Part shown: piece by piece, positions 54,279-62,611 of the stretch
Numbering within the stretch: position 1 is the first letter of the stretch
Layout of the letters: every line of letters starts with the position of its first letter
NCBI RefSeq assembly: GCF_027257875.1
Contig: NZ_JAPVQY010000006.1
Span: 1 to 64,000, forward strand
Reading direction: 5' to 3'
Length of the DNA stretch: 64,000 nt
Source of the DNA: Burkholderia sp. IMCC1007
GTDB taxonomy: Bacteria > Pseudomonadota > Gammaproteobacteria > Burkholderiales > Burkholderiaceae
Translations under genes and position numbers: made by a program
The notes under the pieces: generated by a model
The model's database searches: none
Told to the model about the DNA's origin: nothing
The model's input: the letters and a program-made list of their open reading frames with translations, nothing else

Positions 54279-54331
54279 TTGACATCGCCATTTTGGGCGC
54301 GCAGCATTTCGCCAACTTATACGTATAAGTT
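54279..54331 (+). promoter_or_regulatory. Promoter and LacI-type operator of the ThuA-TPP-GMC operon
   Basis: A consensus -35 TTGACA (54279-54284), 17 bp, then a poor -10 CAGCAT (54302-54307). The perfect 18-bp palindrome AACTTATACGTATAAGTT (54314-54331), with the central CpG typical of LacI-family operators, begins where transcription should start. AAGGAG and the ThuA ATG follow. This is standard repressor geometry; the LacI gene at 58548-59645 is the obvious candidate. Confidence 0.7.
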
Positions 54332-54353
54332 CCATTGAACAAGGAGTAAAGTC

Positions 54354-55019
54354 ATGACTCGAGTTCTCCATCTGTACGGCGGCTGGCCGGGGCACTACCC
54401 GTATGAAGTCGCCGCATGGGCGCGCGGACTGTTCGACGAACTGGGCTGGGAGGTCGAAGGTTCGACCGACATCTTCACGCTCGATCGCGATCTGTCCGCC
54501 TTCGATTTGATCGTGATCGGCTGGAACAACGCCGTCACGACCGAGACGCTGACCGCGTCCCAGGAAAAGCATCTGCTGGACGCGGTCGAGAACGGCACGG
54601 GTCTCGCCGCATGGCATGGCGCCGCCGCGGCGTTTCGCGCAAGCCTTCGCTATCACATGGTGCTCGGCGGGTCGTTCATCGAGCATCCTGCCGGCGAGGG
54701 CTATCCGCATCCGTACATGGTCAACGTGATCGATCACGACCATCCGGTCACGCACGGCGTCGAAGACTTCGAGGTCCGTTCGGAGCAGTACTACATGCAG
54801 GTCGATCCGAACAACCACGTGCTGGCCGAAACGACTTTCGATGGCAAGCCGTTCCCGTGGCTGGCCGGCAATCGCAGCCCGGTCGCATGGGTCAAGCAGT
54901 GGGGGCGCGGTCGCGTGTTCTACCACTCGATCGGCCACGACGTCGGCAACCTGTCCGACATCAACGTTCGCCGCCTCACGATGCAAGGCCTGCAATGGGC
55001 CGCGCGAGCGGCTGCGTAA
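54354..55019 (+). CDS. ThuA-like domain protein
   Basis: A 221-residue ThuA (glutamine-amidotransferase-like fold) protein. Conserved segments are [49 protein letters not shown] and [15 protein letters not shown]. ThuA proteins occur with sugar 3-dehydrogenases and ABC sugar importers and are needed for trehalose or maltitol use in rhizobia, probably acting on 3-keto sugars. The start follows AAGGAG. It is the first gene of an operon with a TPP enzyme (74 bp downstream) and a GMC oxidoreductase. Confidence 0.9.
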   Translation: MTRVLHLYGGWPGHYPYEVAAWARGLFDELGWEVEGSTDIFTLDRDLSAFDLIVIGWNNAVTTETLTASQEKHLLDAVENGTGLAAWHGAAAAFRASLRYHMVLGGSFIEHPAGEGYPHPYMVNVIDHDHPVTHGVEDFEVRSEQYYMQVDPNNHVLAETTFDGKPFPWLAGNRSPVAWVKQWGRGRVFYHSIGHDVGNLSDINVRRLTMQGLQWAARAAA

Positions 55020-55093
55020 CGCAGTCAGTGAAGTCCCGCGCGGGCCATCGTTGTCGCGCGCGGATGTCCTCAAATCCTAGTCAGGATAGAAAA

Positions 55094-56881
55094 ATGGCAA
55101 AGCTTACCGGAAGTCAAATCGTCGCCCAGACGTTGAAGAACTACGGTGTCGAATACGTCGCCGGCATTCCCGGTCACGGCATCTGGACGCTGACGGATGC
55201 GTTCCTCGAGAAGGACTCGGAGATTCGCTTCATCCAGGTGTTTCACGAGCAAAGCGCGGTGCATCTGGCCGACGGCTACTACCGCGTGTCGGGCAAGCCG
55301 ATGGCGGCAGTCACGTCGATCGGCGCAGGCGCGAGCAACACGGTCATCGGGATGGCAACGGCCTTCACCGATTCGACGAGCGTCATGCTCATCACCGGCG
55401 GGCCGCCCACGCACATGCGCGGTCACGGGCTGCTTCAGGAACTCGAACGCTACGTCGACAACGATTTTCCGAAGATCGCCGAGGCCGTGTCCAAGCGCCA
55501 TTGGGTGGCACAGCGCGTCGAGGAGCTGCCGTTCATCATGCATCGCGCATTCAGCTCGATGCTGACCGGCCGCCCCGGACCGGTTCACGTCGAGATTCCG
55601 ATGGACACGCAGGCCGAGGCCGCGGAAGTCACGCTGCACCAGCTCGAGGAACGCGTGCCGCTCGGCAAGGTGTATCCGGATCCTGTCGCCGTCGCCAAGG
55701 CGGCCGACGTGCTTCGGCAGGCCAGGCGCCCGGTGATGGTCATCGGCGGCGGCGTCATCACCGGCGAAGCGGCCGCGGAAGTGCTTGCGCTCGCCGAGAA
55801 GTGGCAGATTCCGGTCGTCACCACCTGGAACGGCAAGAGCGGTTTCCCCGAAGATCACACGCTGTTCGCGGGCAGTGTCGGCCAAACCGGCACGATGTGC
55901 GGCAACAAGGTCGCGTCGAGCGCGGACGTGATCCTCGCGGTCGGCTGCCGTTTCACCGACTGGTCGTCGTCGAGCTACGCGAAAGGCGTCACGTTCTCGA
56001 TTCCGCCCGGCAAGCTGATCCATATCGATATCGATCCGCACGAGATCGGCAAGAACTATCCGGTCGCCGTCGGCATCGTCGCCGACGCCAAATACGCGCT
56101 CGCGCACATCGTCGAGGCGCTCGAAGGCGATTCGGCCGACCGTGGCGAATATCTGGCCGAGGTCGCCGCGCACAAGGCGGAATGGGAAGCCAAGCTGGCC
56201 ACGCGCCGCGATTCCGACCGCTTCCCGTTCACGTCGCAACGGCCGCTCGGCGCGCTGCGCAAGATCTTCCCGCGCGACACCATCGTGGTGGTTGGCTCGG
56301 GCAATACCCAGGGCGCGGTCAAACAGACCTTCCCGGTCTACACCCCGCGTACCCACCTGACCTCCGGCGGCTTTTCGTCGATGGGCTGGGCGGTGCCCGC
56401 GGCCATCGGGGCGAAGCTCGCGAAGCCGGACAGCCCGGTGGTCTGCATTCTCGGTGACGGCGACTTCCTGATGACGTCGCAGGAAATCGCGATTTGCGTC
56501 ACCAACAACCTGCCGGTGATCTTCATCGTCCAGAACAACGCCGGGTATATGTCGATTCGCGGCGGCCAGCGCAAGCAGACGAGCCGCCATATCGGTACCG
56601 AGTTCAACTATCCGGACGGACGCCCGTACTCGCCCGACTTCGAGGCAGTCGGCAAGGCGTTCGGTCTCAAGTCGTGGCGCGTGAACAGCAATGACGAACT
56701 CGAGCCGATTCTCCAGCAGGCGCTTGAAAGCAACGAGCCGTGCCTGATCGAGATTCCGACGGATCGCGACGCGGCCGGCCCGTGGGTGCCGGGCTGGTGG
56801 GATTTCCCGATTCCGGCCTATATCGACGACGAGCGACAGGAAGAATACGCACAATTCCGCAACTCAGAGCAACATCTGTAA
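55094..56881 (+). CDS. Thiamine-pyrophosphate-dependent enzyme, acetolactate-synthase-like
   Basis: A 595-residue enzyme with the three-domain POX/ALS plan. The activating glutamate is in VFHEQSAVHLADGY (about residue 52). The central Rossmann-like domain has VMVIGGGVITGEAA, and the TPP-Mg motif is GDGDFLMTSQEIAICVTNNL (near 458-477). It cleaves or joins carbon-carbon bonds next to a carbonyl. It is not an obvious biosynthetic ALS (no IlvN neighbour), and the cyclohexanetrione hydrolase IolD and sulfoacetaldehyde acetyltransferase share only the general plan. It sits between ThuA and GMC genes, so a keto-sugar or keto-polyol ligand is inferred. Confidence 0.9.
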   Translation: MAKLTGSQIVAQTLKNYGVEYVAGIPGHGIWTLTDAFLEKDSEIRFIQVFHEQSAVHLADGYYRVSGKPMAAVTSIGAGASNTVIGMATAFTDSTSVMLITGGPPTHMRGHGLLQELERYVDNDFPKIAEAVSKRHWVAQRVEELPFIMHRAFSSMLTGRPGPVHVEIPMDTQAEAAEVTLHQLEERVPLGKVYPDPVAVAKAADVLRQARRPVMVIGGGVITGEAAAEVLALAEKWQIPVVTTWNGKSGFPEDHTLFAGSVGQTGTMCGNKVASSADVILAVGCRFTDWSSSSYAKGVTFSIPPGKLIHIDIDPHEIGKNYPVAVGIVADAKYALAHIVEALEGDSADRGEYLAEVAAHKAEWEAKLATRRDSDRFPFTSQRPLGALRKIFPRDTIVVVGSGNTQGAVKQTFPVYTPRTHLTSGGFSSMGWAVPAAIGAKLAKPDSPVVCILGDGDFLMTSQEIAICVTNNLPVIFIVQNNAGYMSIRGGQRKQTSRHIGTEFNYPDGRPYSPDFEAVGKAFGLKSWRVNSNDELEPILQQALESNEPCLIEIPTDRDAAGPWVPGWWDFPIPAYIDDERQEEYAQFRNSEQHL

Positions 56882-56893
56882 GGTAGTCAGCGC

Positions 56894-58498
56894 ATGAGCG
56901 ATGCAACGCTTGTTCATCGTCCGGCGTCCGATCTGTCCAGCTTCGCGCCGGTTCTCCGGCGCGAAGTCCCGACGGTCGTGCCCGGCAGCGATGGAATCAT
57001 TACCTGCGACGTGGTCATCGTGGGATCCGGCATGGGCGGCTCGAGTTTCGCGCAGGGCATCTCGGGTCACGGCCTCGACGTGCTCATCGTCGAGCGTGGC
57101 GATTTCCTGCCTCGTGAAATCCAGAATTGGCAGGCCGAGGCCGTATTTCGCGAAGGACGCTACCGCAACGCGGAGTCGTGGATCGACGACGCCGGGAAGC
57201 CGTTTTCACCCGGGGTCTTCTACTACGTCGGCGGCAACACGAAGGTCTTCGGTGCCATGCTTCCACGGTTCAGGGAAGCCGATTTCGGCACGATTCAGCA
57301 CGCCGAAGGAATCTCGCCCGCGTGGCCGATCACTTACGCCGACATGGAGCCGTACTACGCCGCCGCGGAGCGGCTTTACAACGTCCATGGCGCGAGCGGC
57401 AAGGATCCGACCGATCCGTGGCGCTCCGGCGACTATCCGTTTCCCGCGCTGGAACATGACCCTGCGTTGCGGCCGCTCGCTGCGGCGATGCGTGCGCAAG
57501 GGCTTCGTCCGTTCGTGATGCCGGCGGCCGTCAACTACGGCCGCGAACGGCCGTGCGTGCTCTGCTCGACCTGCGACGGCTATCCATGCCTGGTCGACGC
57601 GAAGGGCGATGCGGAAGTGTCCGTACTGCGGCCGCTCGTCGGCGGCGGCGGCGCGCGGCTGATGGTGCGCACCCGTATCGATCGTCTCGTGATGTCGGCC
57701 GACGGCACGCGCATCGAGGAGGCGCTCGGCGTTCGCGACGGGCAGCCGGTTCGCATCCGCGCGAAGCGGTTCGTCCTCGCGTGCGGCGCGGTGAACTCGG
57801 CAGCCCTTCTGCTGCGATCGGCCGATCGTGCGCATCCGGCCGGTGTCGGCAACCGTTCGGGGATGCTCGGCCGGAACTATATGGTTCACAACAGCACGTT
57901 CATGCTCGCCGTCGATCCGCGCCGTGCCAACGACGTGCTCTTCCAGAAAACGCTCGCGATCAACGACTGGTATCTGCGTTCCCCGCAGAACGCATTCCCG
58001 CTCGGTAACGTACAGATGCTCGGCAAGATCCGCGAGCCGATGGTGACGGGCATGTATCCGTGGCTGCCGAAGGCCGTTTCGCGCTACATGACCGACCACA
58101 GCGTCGATCTGTACCTGACCAGCGAGGACCTTCCCGATCCGGAGAACCGCGTCACCGTCGACCCGCAGTCGGGTCGCATCCGCATCAGGTGGCGCGCCAA
58201 CAACCTGCGTGCGCACCGGGCGCTCGTGAAGAAGGCGGTCGCGATGATGCGGCGGGCCGGGTATCCGCTCGTGTTGACGAAGCGCATGGGAATCGCGACC
58301 AACTCGCATCAATGCGGCACGGCCGTGATGGGCAACGACCCGAGCACGAGCGTGCTCGACACGAACTGCAGGCTTCACGACGTGGAGAACGCGTGGATCG
58401 TCGACAGTTCGTGGTTCCCGTCCTCCGCGGCGGTCAACCCGGCGCTCACGATCGCCGCGAATGCGCTTCGTGTGGCCAGCCAGTTCGTCGGTCACTGA
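56894..58498 (+). CDS. GMC-type FAD oxidoreductase with cysteine cluster
   Basis: A 534-residue flavoenzyme, 12 bp after the TPP gene and starting behind AAGGTAGTCAGC. FAD motif VVIVGSGMGGSSFAQG is at about 40-55, then YVGGNTKVFGAMLPRFRE and the C-terminal catalytic NSHQCGTAVMGNDPS and SSAAVNPALTIAANALR. In the middle (about 222-233) lies CVLCSTCDGYPC, a cysteine spacing reported in GMC dehydrogenases that use an Fe-S cluster to pass electrons to a cytochrome or quinone. No signal peptide is present. It differs strongly from the GMC enzyme at 41075. Oxidation of a sugar or cyclitol hydroxyl is inferred from context. Confidence 0.9.
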   Translation: MSDATLVHRPASDLSSFAPVLRREVPTVVPGSDGIITCDVVIVGSGMGGSSFAQGISGHGLDVLIVERGDFLPREIQNWQAEAVFREGRYRNAESWIDDAGKPFSPGVFYYVGGNTKVFGAMLPRFREADFGTIQHAEGISPAWPITYADMEPYYAAAERLYNVHGASGKDPTDPWRSGDYPFPALEHDPALRPLAAAMRAQGLRPFVMPAAVNYGRERPCVLCSTCDGYPCLVDAKGDAEVSVLRPLVGGGGARLMVRTRIDRLVMSADGTRIEEALGVRDGQPVRIRAKRFVLACGAVNSAALLLRSADRAHPAGVGNRSGMLGRNYMVHNSTFMLAVDPRRANDVLFQKTLAINDWYLRSPQNAFPLGNVQMLGKIREPMVTGMYPWLPKAVSRYMTDHSVDLYLTSEDLPDPENRVTVDPQSGRIRIRWRANNLRAHRALVKKAVAMMRRAGYPLVLTKRMGIATNSHQCGTAVMGNDPSTSVLDTNCRLHDVENAWIVDSSWFPSSAAVNPALTIAANALRVASQFVGH

Positions 58499-58547
58499 AG
58501 CGAAGCCTGTCCATACGCCGCGATACACCGCGATACGCCGGCCGCGC

Positions 58548-59645
58548 CTATCTTGCCGCGGCCGGCGCCTGCGTCGTCGACCGCACCACCAGCTCCGTCG
58601 GCAGGAGCACCCTGGGCACGCGCGACTTGCGGGAAGCGGGGCCACTGAGGAGTTCGCTGAGAAGTTGCGCGGCCTGACGGCCTTTCTCGATCAGCGGCTG
58701 ATGGATGGTCGTGAGCCCTGCGCCGGCTGCTTCCGGTATATCGTCGAAGCCGATCACGGAGAGGCACTCGGGCACCGCCACGCCGCGTTCACGCGCGGCC
58801 TGCACGAGCGCGAGCGCCATCACGTCCGACGTCGCCGCCACTGCCGTCAAGCCCGTATGCTGCAGGATCTGTTCGGCCGCCCAGATGCCCGATGCACGAT
58901 CGAAGCCGCCGGCCTCGACCATCAACAGGTCGTCAAAGCCGAGCCCCGCCGCTTCGGCCGCGCGCAGATAGCCGTCGATGCGGGCTCGCACGACGTTTTC
59001 CGTGGCTTCCTGGAAGCGCTGCCTCGTGACGACGCCCTTGAAGCCATCCGGACGCAGCCGGTCGGCCACGATGCCGATCCGCCGGTGGCCGAGCTCGATC
59101 AGGTGCCGCATCTGGACGACGGCGGACTGCAGATCGTCGATCCCGACGAACGGCACCTTGTCGATGATCGGTGCGTCGACGATCACGACCGGGATACCCT
59201 GCCGGCGCGCGACCTCGATGACCGGGTAGCGATCCGGCAGCGAGTACGCGATCAGTCCGTCGACGAACCCGCGTACCGCGAGGCTGCCGTTCTCGGCATC
59301 GCCGGCATGATTCGCCAGATCCTTCTGCAGCGGGAAAAGCGCGAGCGCGACGTTCGCGAGTTCGCTGATTTCAGCGATGCCGCGCAGCAGGCAGGTGGTT
59401 GCCGGATCGGCGAATGCGTAAGGCAACTCGTCCATGATCATCAGGCCGACGGCACCGACCCGCCCGGAGCGCAGACTGCGCCCACGTACGTTGGGCCCGG
59501 GATAGCCGAGTTTTTTCGCGACGGCGAAAATATGCTCGCGCTGCGCCTCGGAGATTTCCGACGGCTTGTTGTACGCATAGGAGACCGCGGGCTGAGAGAC
59601 GCCGGCGGCCAATGCGACGTCCTTCATTGATACGGCACGCTTCAT
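58548..59645 (-). CDS. LacI-family transcriptional regulator
   Basis: A 365-residue LacI/GalR regulator. The HTH and hinge are at the N-terminus (MKDVALAAGVSQPAVSYAYN, then KKLGYPGPNVRGRSLRSG). The sugar-binding domain follows, with VDGLIAYSLPDRYPV, VGIDDLQSAVVQMRHLIELG and SVIGFDDIPEAAGAGLTTI. The start at 59645 gives the standard N-terminus. It converges on the GMC gene and precedes the phosphatase and ABC genes on the minus strand. Its probable operator is the palindrome at 54314-54331. Confidence 0.92.
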   Translation of the reverse strand: MKRAVSMKDVALAAGVSQPAVSYAYNKPSEISEAQREHIFAVAKKLGYPGPNVRGRSLRSGRVGAVGLMIMDELPYAFADPATTCLLRGIAEISELANVALALFPLQKDLANHAGDAENGSLAVRGFVDGLIAYSLPDRYPVIEVARRQGIPVVIVDAPIIDKVPFVGIDDLQSAVVQMRHLIELGHRRIGIVADRLRPDGFKGVVTRQRFQEATENVVRARIDGYLRAAEAAGLGFDDLLMVEAGGFDRASGIWAAEQILQHTGLTAVAATSDVMALALVQAARERGVAVPECLSVIGFDDIPEAAGAGLTTIHQPLIEKGRQAAQLLSELLSGPASRKSRVPRVLLPTELVVRSTTQAPAAAR

Positions 59646-59710
59646 CGATGGGAAGGCATCCGCCTGTGGACTGGCAATGCCGCATTTTACAGGGATACAC
59701 GCCAGATCCT

Positions 59711-60547
59711 TCACGCATTCGATCCGGCCAGCAATGCAATCACGCTCGCATGAAGCGCGCCGCTCGACGCCGCGACGACATCGCCCGCCGAACGCTCGCT
59801 CAAACGTTGTCCGCGCCAGTCCGTCATCCGGCCGCCGGCCGCTTCGACGATCGGGACGATCGGCAGGAAATCGTGGGGGGCGAGCCCCGATTCGACGACG
59901 AGGTCGCACCGCCCGGTGGCCAGTGCCGCGTAATTGAAGCAATCGCCGCCATATCGATGGACGGCGACACGCGCGACGAGCCGCGCGTACGCCGGCTGCT
60001 CGCCGGGCGTTAACTTGTCCGGCGTCGTCGTGCACATGCGCGCCGCCGACAGTGGCACAGCCGTGCCGGCAGCCGGCTCGACATGCGTCGCGGCATCGGT
60101 GCTGCTTGCGATCAGCCGCCGTCCGAGGGCCGGCATGTCGATCGCGCCGAGCCATGGCACACCGTCGCATAGTACGCCGACGAGCGTTCCCCATAATGGA
60201 CTGCCCGTCACGAAGGCGCGCGTCCCGTCAAGCGGATCGATGACCCATCTCCGGTGCGTTGCCCCGCCCGCTCGTCCCTCGATCACGCCGAATTCCTCGC
60301 CGACGATGGAATCCAGCGGGTGCCGCGCCTGAATATGGGCGCGTAGTGCCAGCTCGATACGCCTGTCGAGTTCGGTGACGGGCGACGCATCGCGCTTTCG
60401 CGTAATGGCGAGCGTGTCGTGCGCCACGGCAGCGCACAGCGTGCGAGCCAGGTCGCAGAGATCGATCACCGTGTCCCGATAGTATTGTTCGTCGATACTC
60501 GACATCGGTCCCGCCATCGAATGTTCGTCATTCCGCTCAATGTTCAT
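59711..60547 (-). CDS. Inositol-monophosphatase-family phosphatase
   Basis: A 278-residue Mg-dependent phosphatase of the IMPase/histidinol-phosphatase (HisN) family. The metal sites are GEEFG (about 84-88) and WVIDPLDGTRAF (about 101-112). The third motif reads APHDFLPIVPIVEAAGG, with PHD replacing the common WD. Possible starts are 60547, 60517 and 60505; the last has GGCGGGAC just upstream. It lies 52 bp after the ABC ATPase gene in the same direction and could remove phosphate from an imported or intermediate sugar/polyol phosphate. Confidence 0.88.
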   Translation of the reverse strand: MNIERNDEHSMAGPMSSIDEQYYRDTVIDLCDLARTLCAAVAHDTLAITRKRDASPVTELDRRIELALRAHIQARHPLDSIVGEEFGVIEGRAGGATHRRWVIDPLDGTRAFVTGSPLWGTLVGVLCDGVPWLGAIDMPALGRRLIASSTDAATHVEPAAGTAVPLSAARMCTTTPDKLTPGEQPAYARLVARVAVHRYGGDCFNYAALATGRCDLVVESGLAPHDFLPIVPIVEAAGGRMTDWRGQRLSERSAGDVVAASSGALHASVIALLAGSNA

Positions 60548-60599
60548 CGTCCCGAGACGGGCCGGCCGCGCACACCGCGATACCGACCGGCATGTCCCT

Positions 60600-61691
60600 T
60601 CATACGACGCGTTGTTCGGTCGCCGGGTCGAAAATAAGTGCCTTGTCGGCGTTGACGACGAGCTGCATCACGTCCCCGACGCGCCCGACGCCTGGCGCGA
60701 AGCGGGCCATGATCGATTCTCCCGCAACCGACAACAGCACGAAGTTGTCGGCGCCCGTCGGCTCCACGACGTCGACCGTCGCCTGGAAGCTTGCGGACCC
60801 GACGCCTGGCGCGAGCCATTCCGGGCGAACGCCCAGTACGACTTCCCGATCGAGGTAGCATCGTTGCGCGTCGCTGAGCGAGCCCAGCGCGATCTCGAGC
60901 GTGTGCCCGCTGCCGTCGCCGCCGATGAAAACGGCGTGCGTGTCGCCGCCGCGCAGCACGCCGTCCAGGCAGTTCATCGCAGGCGATCCGATGAAGCGCG
61001 CGACGAACAGGTTCGCCGGGCGATCATAAACGTCTTCCGGCGTGCCGATCTGTTGCACCTCGCCGCCCCGCATGACCACGATCTTCGTCGCCAGCGTCAT
61101 CGCTTCGATCTGGTCGTGCGTCACGTAGACCGTCGTCGTGCCGACACGCTGGTGCAGCTTCTTGATTTCCGCGCGCATTTCCGTGCGCAGTTTCGCGTCG
61201 AGATTCGACAGCGGCTCGTCGAACAGGAATATCTTGGGTTCCCGCACCATCGCGCGCCCCATTGCAACGCGCTGGCGCTGGCCACCCGACAGCTGACTGG
61301 GCTTGCGATCGAGCAACTGATCGAGCTGCAGGATCGCCGCGACCCGCTTGACCGCCTCCTCCTGCTCGGATCGCGATGCCCCACGCACGCGCATCCCGAA
61401 TGTCAGGTTCTTGCGCACCGTCATCGTCGGGTAAAGCGCATACGACTGAAACACCATCGCGATATCGCGCTTCGCGGATTCGACGTCGTTGACGACCGAG
61501 CCGTCGATGACGATCTCGCCGTCGTTGACCGGTTCGAGTCCCGCGATCGCGTTCAGCAATGTCGACTTCCCGCAGCCGGACGGACCGAGCAGCACGAGGA
61601 ACTCGCCGTCGTCGGCATCGATATTGATTTCCTTGAGGCAAGCAACGCTGCCGTAGTTCTTGCGGACATCGCGAATATGGAGAGAAGCCAT
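60600..61691 (-). CDS. Sugar ABC transporter ATPase (MalK/UgpC type)
   Basis: A 363-residue nucleotide-binding subunit. Walker A is [10 protein letters not shown]-loop MVFQSYALYPTMTV, signature SQLSGGQRQRVAMGRA, Walker B IFLFDEPLSNLD and switch VYVTHDQIEAMTL. A C-terminal TOBE/OB regulatory domain follows (LGVRPEWLAPG, then DVVEPTGADNFVLLSV). It ends the permease-permease-ATPase run, 2 bp after the second permease, and should power the importer that uses the binding protein at 49607. Confidence 0.95.
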   Translation of the reverse strand: MASLHIRDVRKNYGSVACLKEINIDADDGEFLVLLGPSGCGKSTLLNAIAGLEPVNDGEIVIDGSVVNDVESAKRDIAMVFQSYALYPTMTVRKNLTFGMRVRGASRSEQEEAVKRVAAILQLDQLLDRKPSQLSGGQRQRVAMGRAMVREPKIFLFDEPLSNLDAKLRTEMRAEIKKLHQRVGTTTVYVTHDQIEAMTLATKIVVMRGGEVQQIGTPEDVYDRPANLFVARFIGSPAMNCLDGVLRGGDTHAVFIGGDGSGHTLEIALGSLSDAQRCYLDREVVLGVRPEWLAPGVGSASFQATVDVVEPTGADNFVLLSVAGESIMARFAPGVGRVGDVMQLVVNADKALIFDPATEQRVV

Positions 61692-61693
61692 GA

Positions 61694-62611
61694 TTACCCC
61701 TTGACCGCGCCGGCCATCAAGCCGCGCACGAAATACTTGCCCGCCAGGAAATAAATGACGAGCGTTGGAAGAGCAGCCAGCAATGCACCGGCCATATGGA
61801 CGTTGTACGGACGTTCGCCCGCGCTCGCGCTCACCATGTTGTTCAGCGCAACCATGATGGGCGTGTTCTGACCGCTCGTGAACGACACGCCGAACAGGAA
61901 GTCATTCCAGATCGACGTGAACTGCCAGATCACGGTGACGACGATCATCGGTACCGACAGCGGCAGGATGATGTATGCAAAAGTCGTCCAGAAACCCGCT
62001 CCGTCGACCCGCGCCGCCTTCACGAGGTCCTGTGGCACCGTCATGAAGTAATTGCGAAAGAACATCGTCGTGAATGGCAGGCCGTAGACCGTATGAACGA
62101 GCACGAGACCTGCAAGACTGCCTGACAAGCCGAGTACGCCCAGCGTCTTCGCAAGCGGTATCAACACGGATTGATATGGCGTGAAGGTGCCGAACAGGAT
62201 CACCGCGTAGACGAACTTCGACCCTCTGAAATTGAACTTCGTCAACGCGTAGCCGTTCAATGCGCCAAGAAGCGTGGACAACAAGACGGCAGGTACGACG
62301 ATCAGCACGGTTCGCACGTAGAACCCGTGCAGCCCCACGCAGTCGATGCCGACGCACGCGTTTTGCCATGCATCGATCCACGGCTGGACCGTGGGCGCGA
62401 GCGGAAAGGACAGAATCGACGTCGACCGGATCTCCGCCATGTCCTTGAACGAAGCGAAGACCATCACGAGCAGCGGCATCACGAAGAAGGCCGCGCTGCC
62501 GGCGAGGACCGCATAGAGCACCGTACGCGCGGCATAGCGCATCGCCGTGCTCGATGGGCGGGACACGCGACGCGCATGCCGGACTGCGTCAGAGACTGTC
62601 GTTGTGTTCAC
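61694..62611 (-). CDS. Sugar ABC transporter permease (MalG type)
   Basis: A 305-residue inner-membrane protein with six hydrophobic segments and the ATPase-contact loop DLVKAARVDGAGFWTTFAYI (the EAA loop, here KAARVDGAG). It ends LAGKYFVRGLMAGAVKG, the usual MalG-type C-terminus. A cysteine-containing periplasmic loop (WQNACVGIDCVGLHGFYV) between helices 1 and 2 is unusual and may form a disulfide. The start overlaps the first permease by 23 bp, and the stop is 2 bp before the ATPase start. Confidence 0.94.
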   Translation of the reverse strand: MNTTTVSDAVRHARRVSRPSSTAMRYAARTVLYAVLAGSAAFFVMPLLVMVFASFKDMAEIRSTSILSFPLAPTVQPWIDAWQNACVGIDCVGLHGFYVRTVLIVVPAVLLSTLLGALNGYALTKFNFRGSKFVYAVILFGTFTPYQSVLIPLAKTLGVLGLSGSLAGLVLVHTVYGLPFTTMFFRNYFMTVPQDLVKAARVDGAGFWTTFAYIILPLSVPMIVVTVIWQFTSIWNDFLFGVSFTSGQNTPIMVALNNMVSASAGERPYNVHMAGALLAALPTLVIYFLAGKYFVRGLMAGAVKG

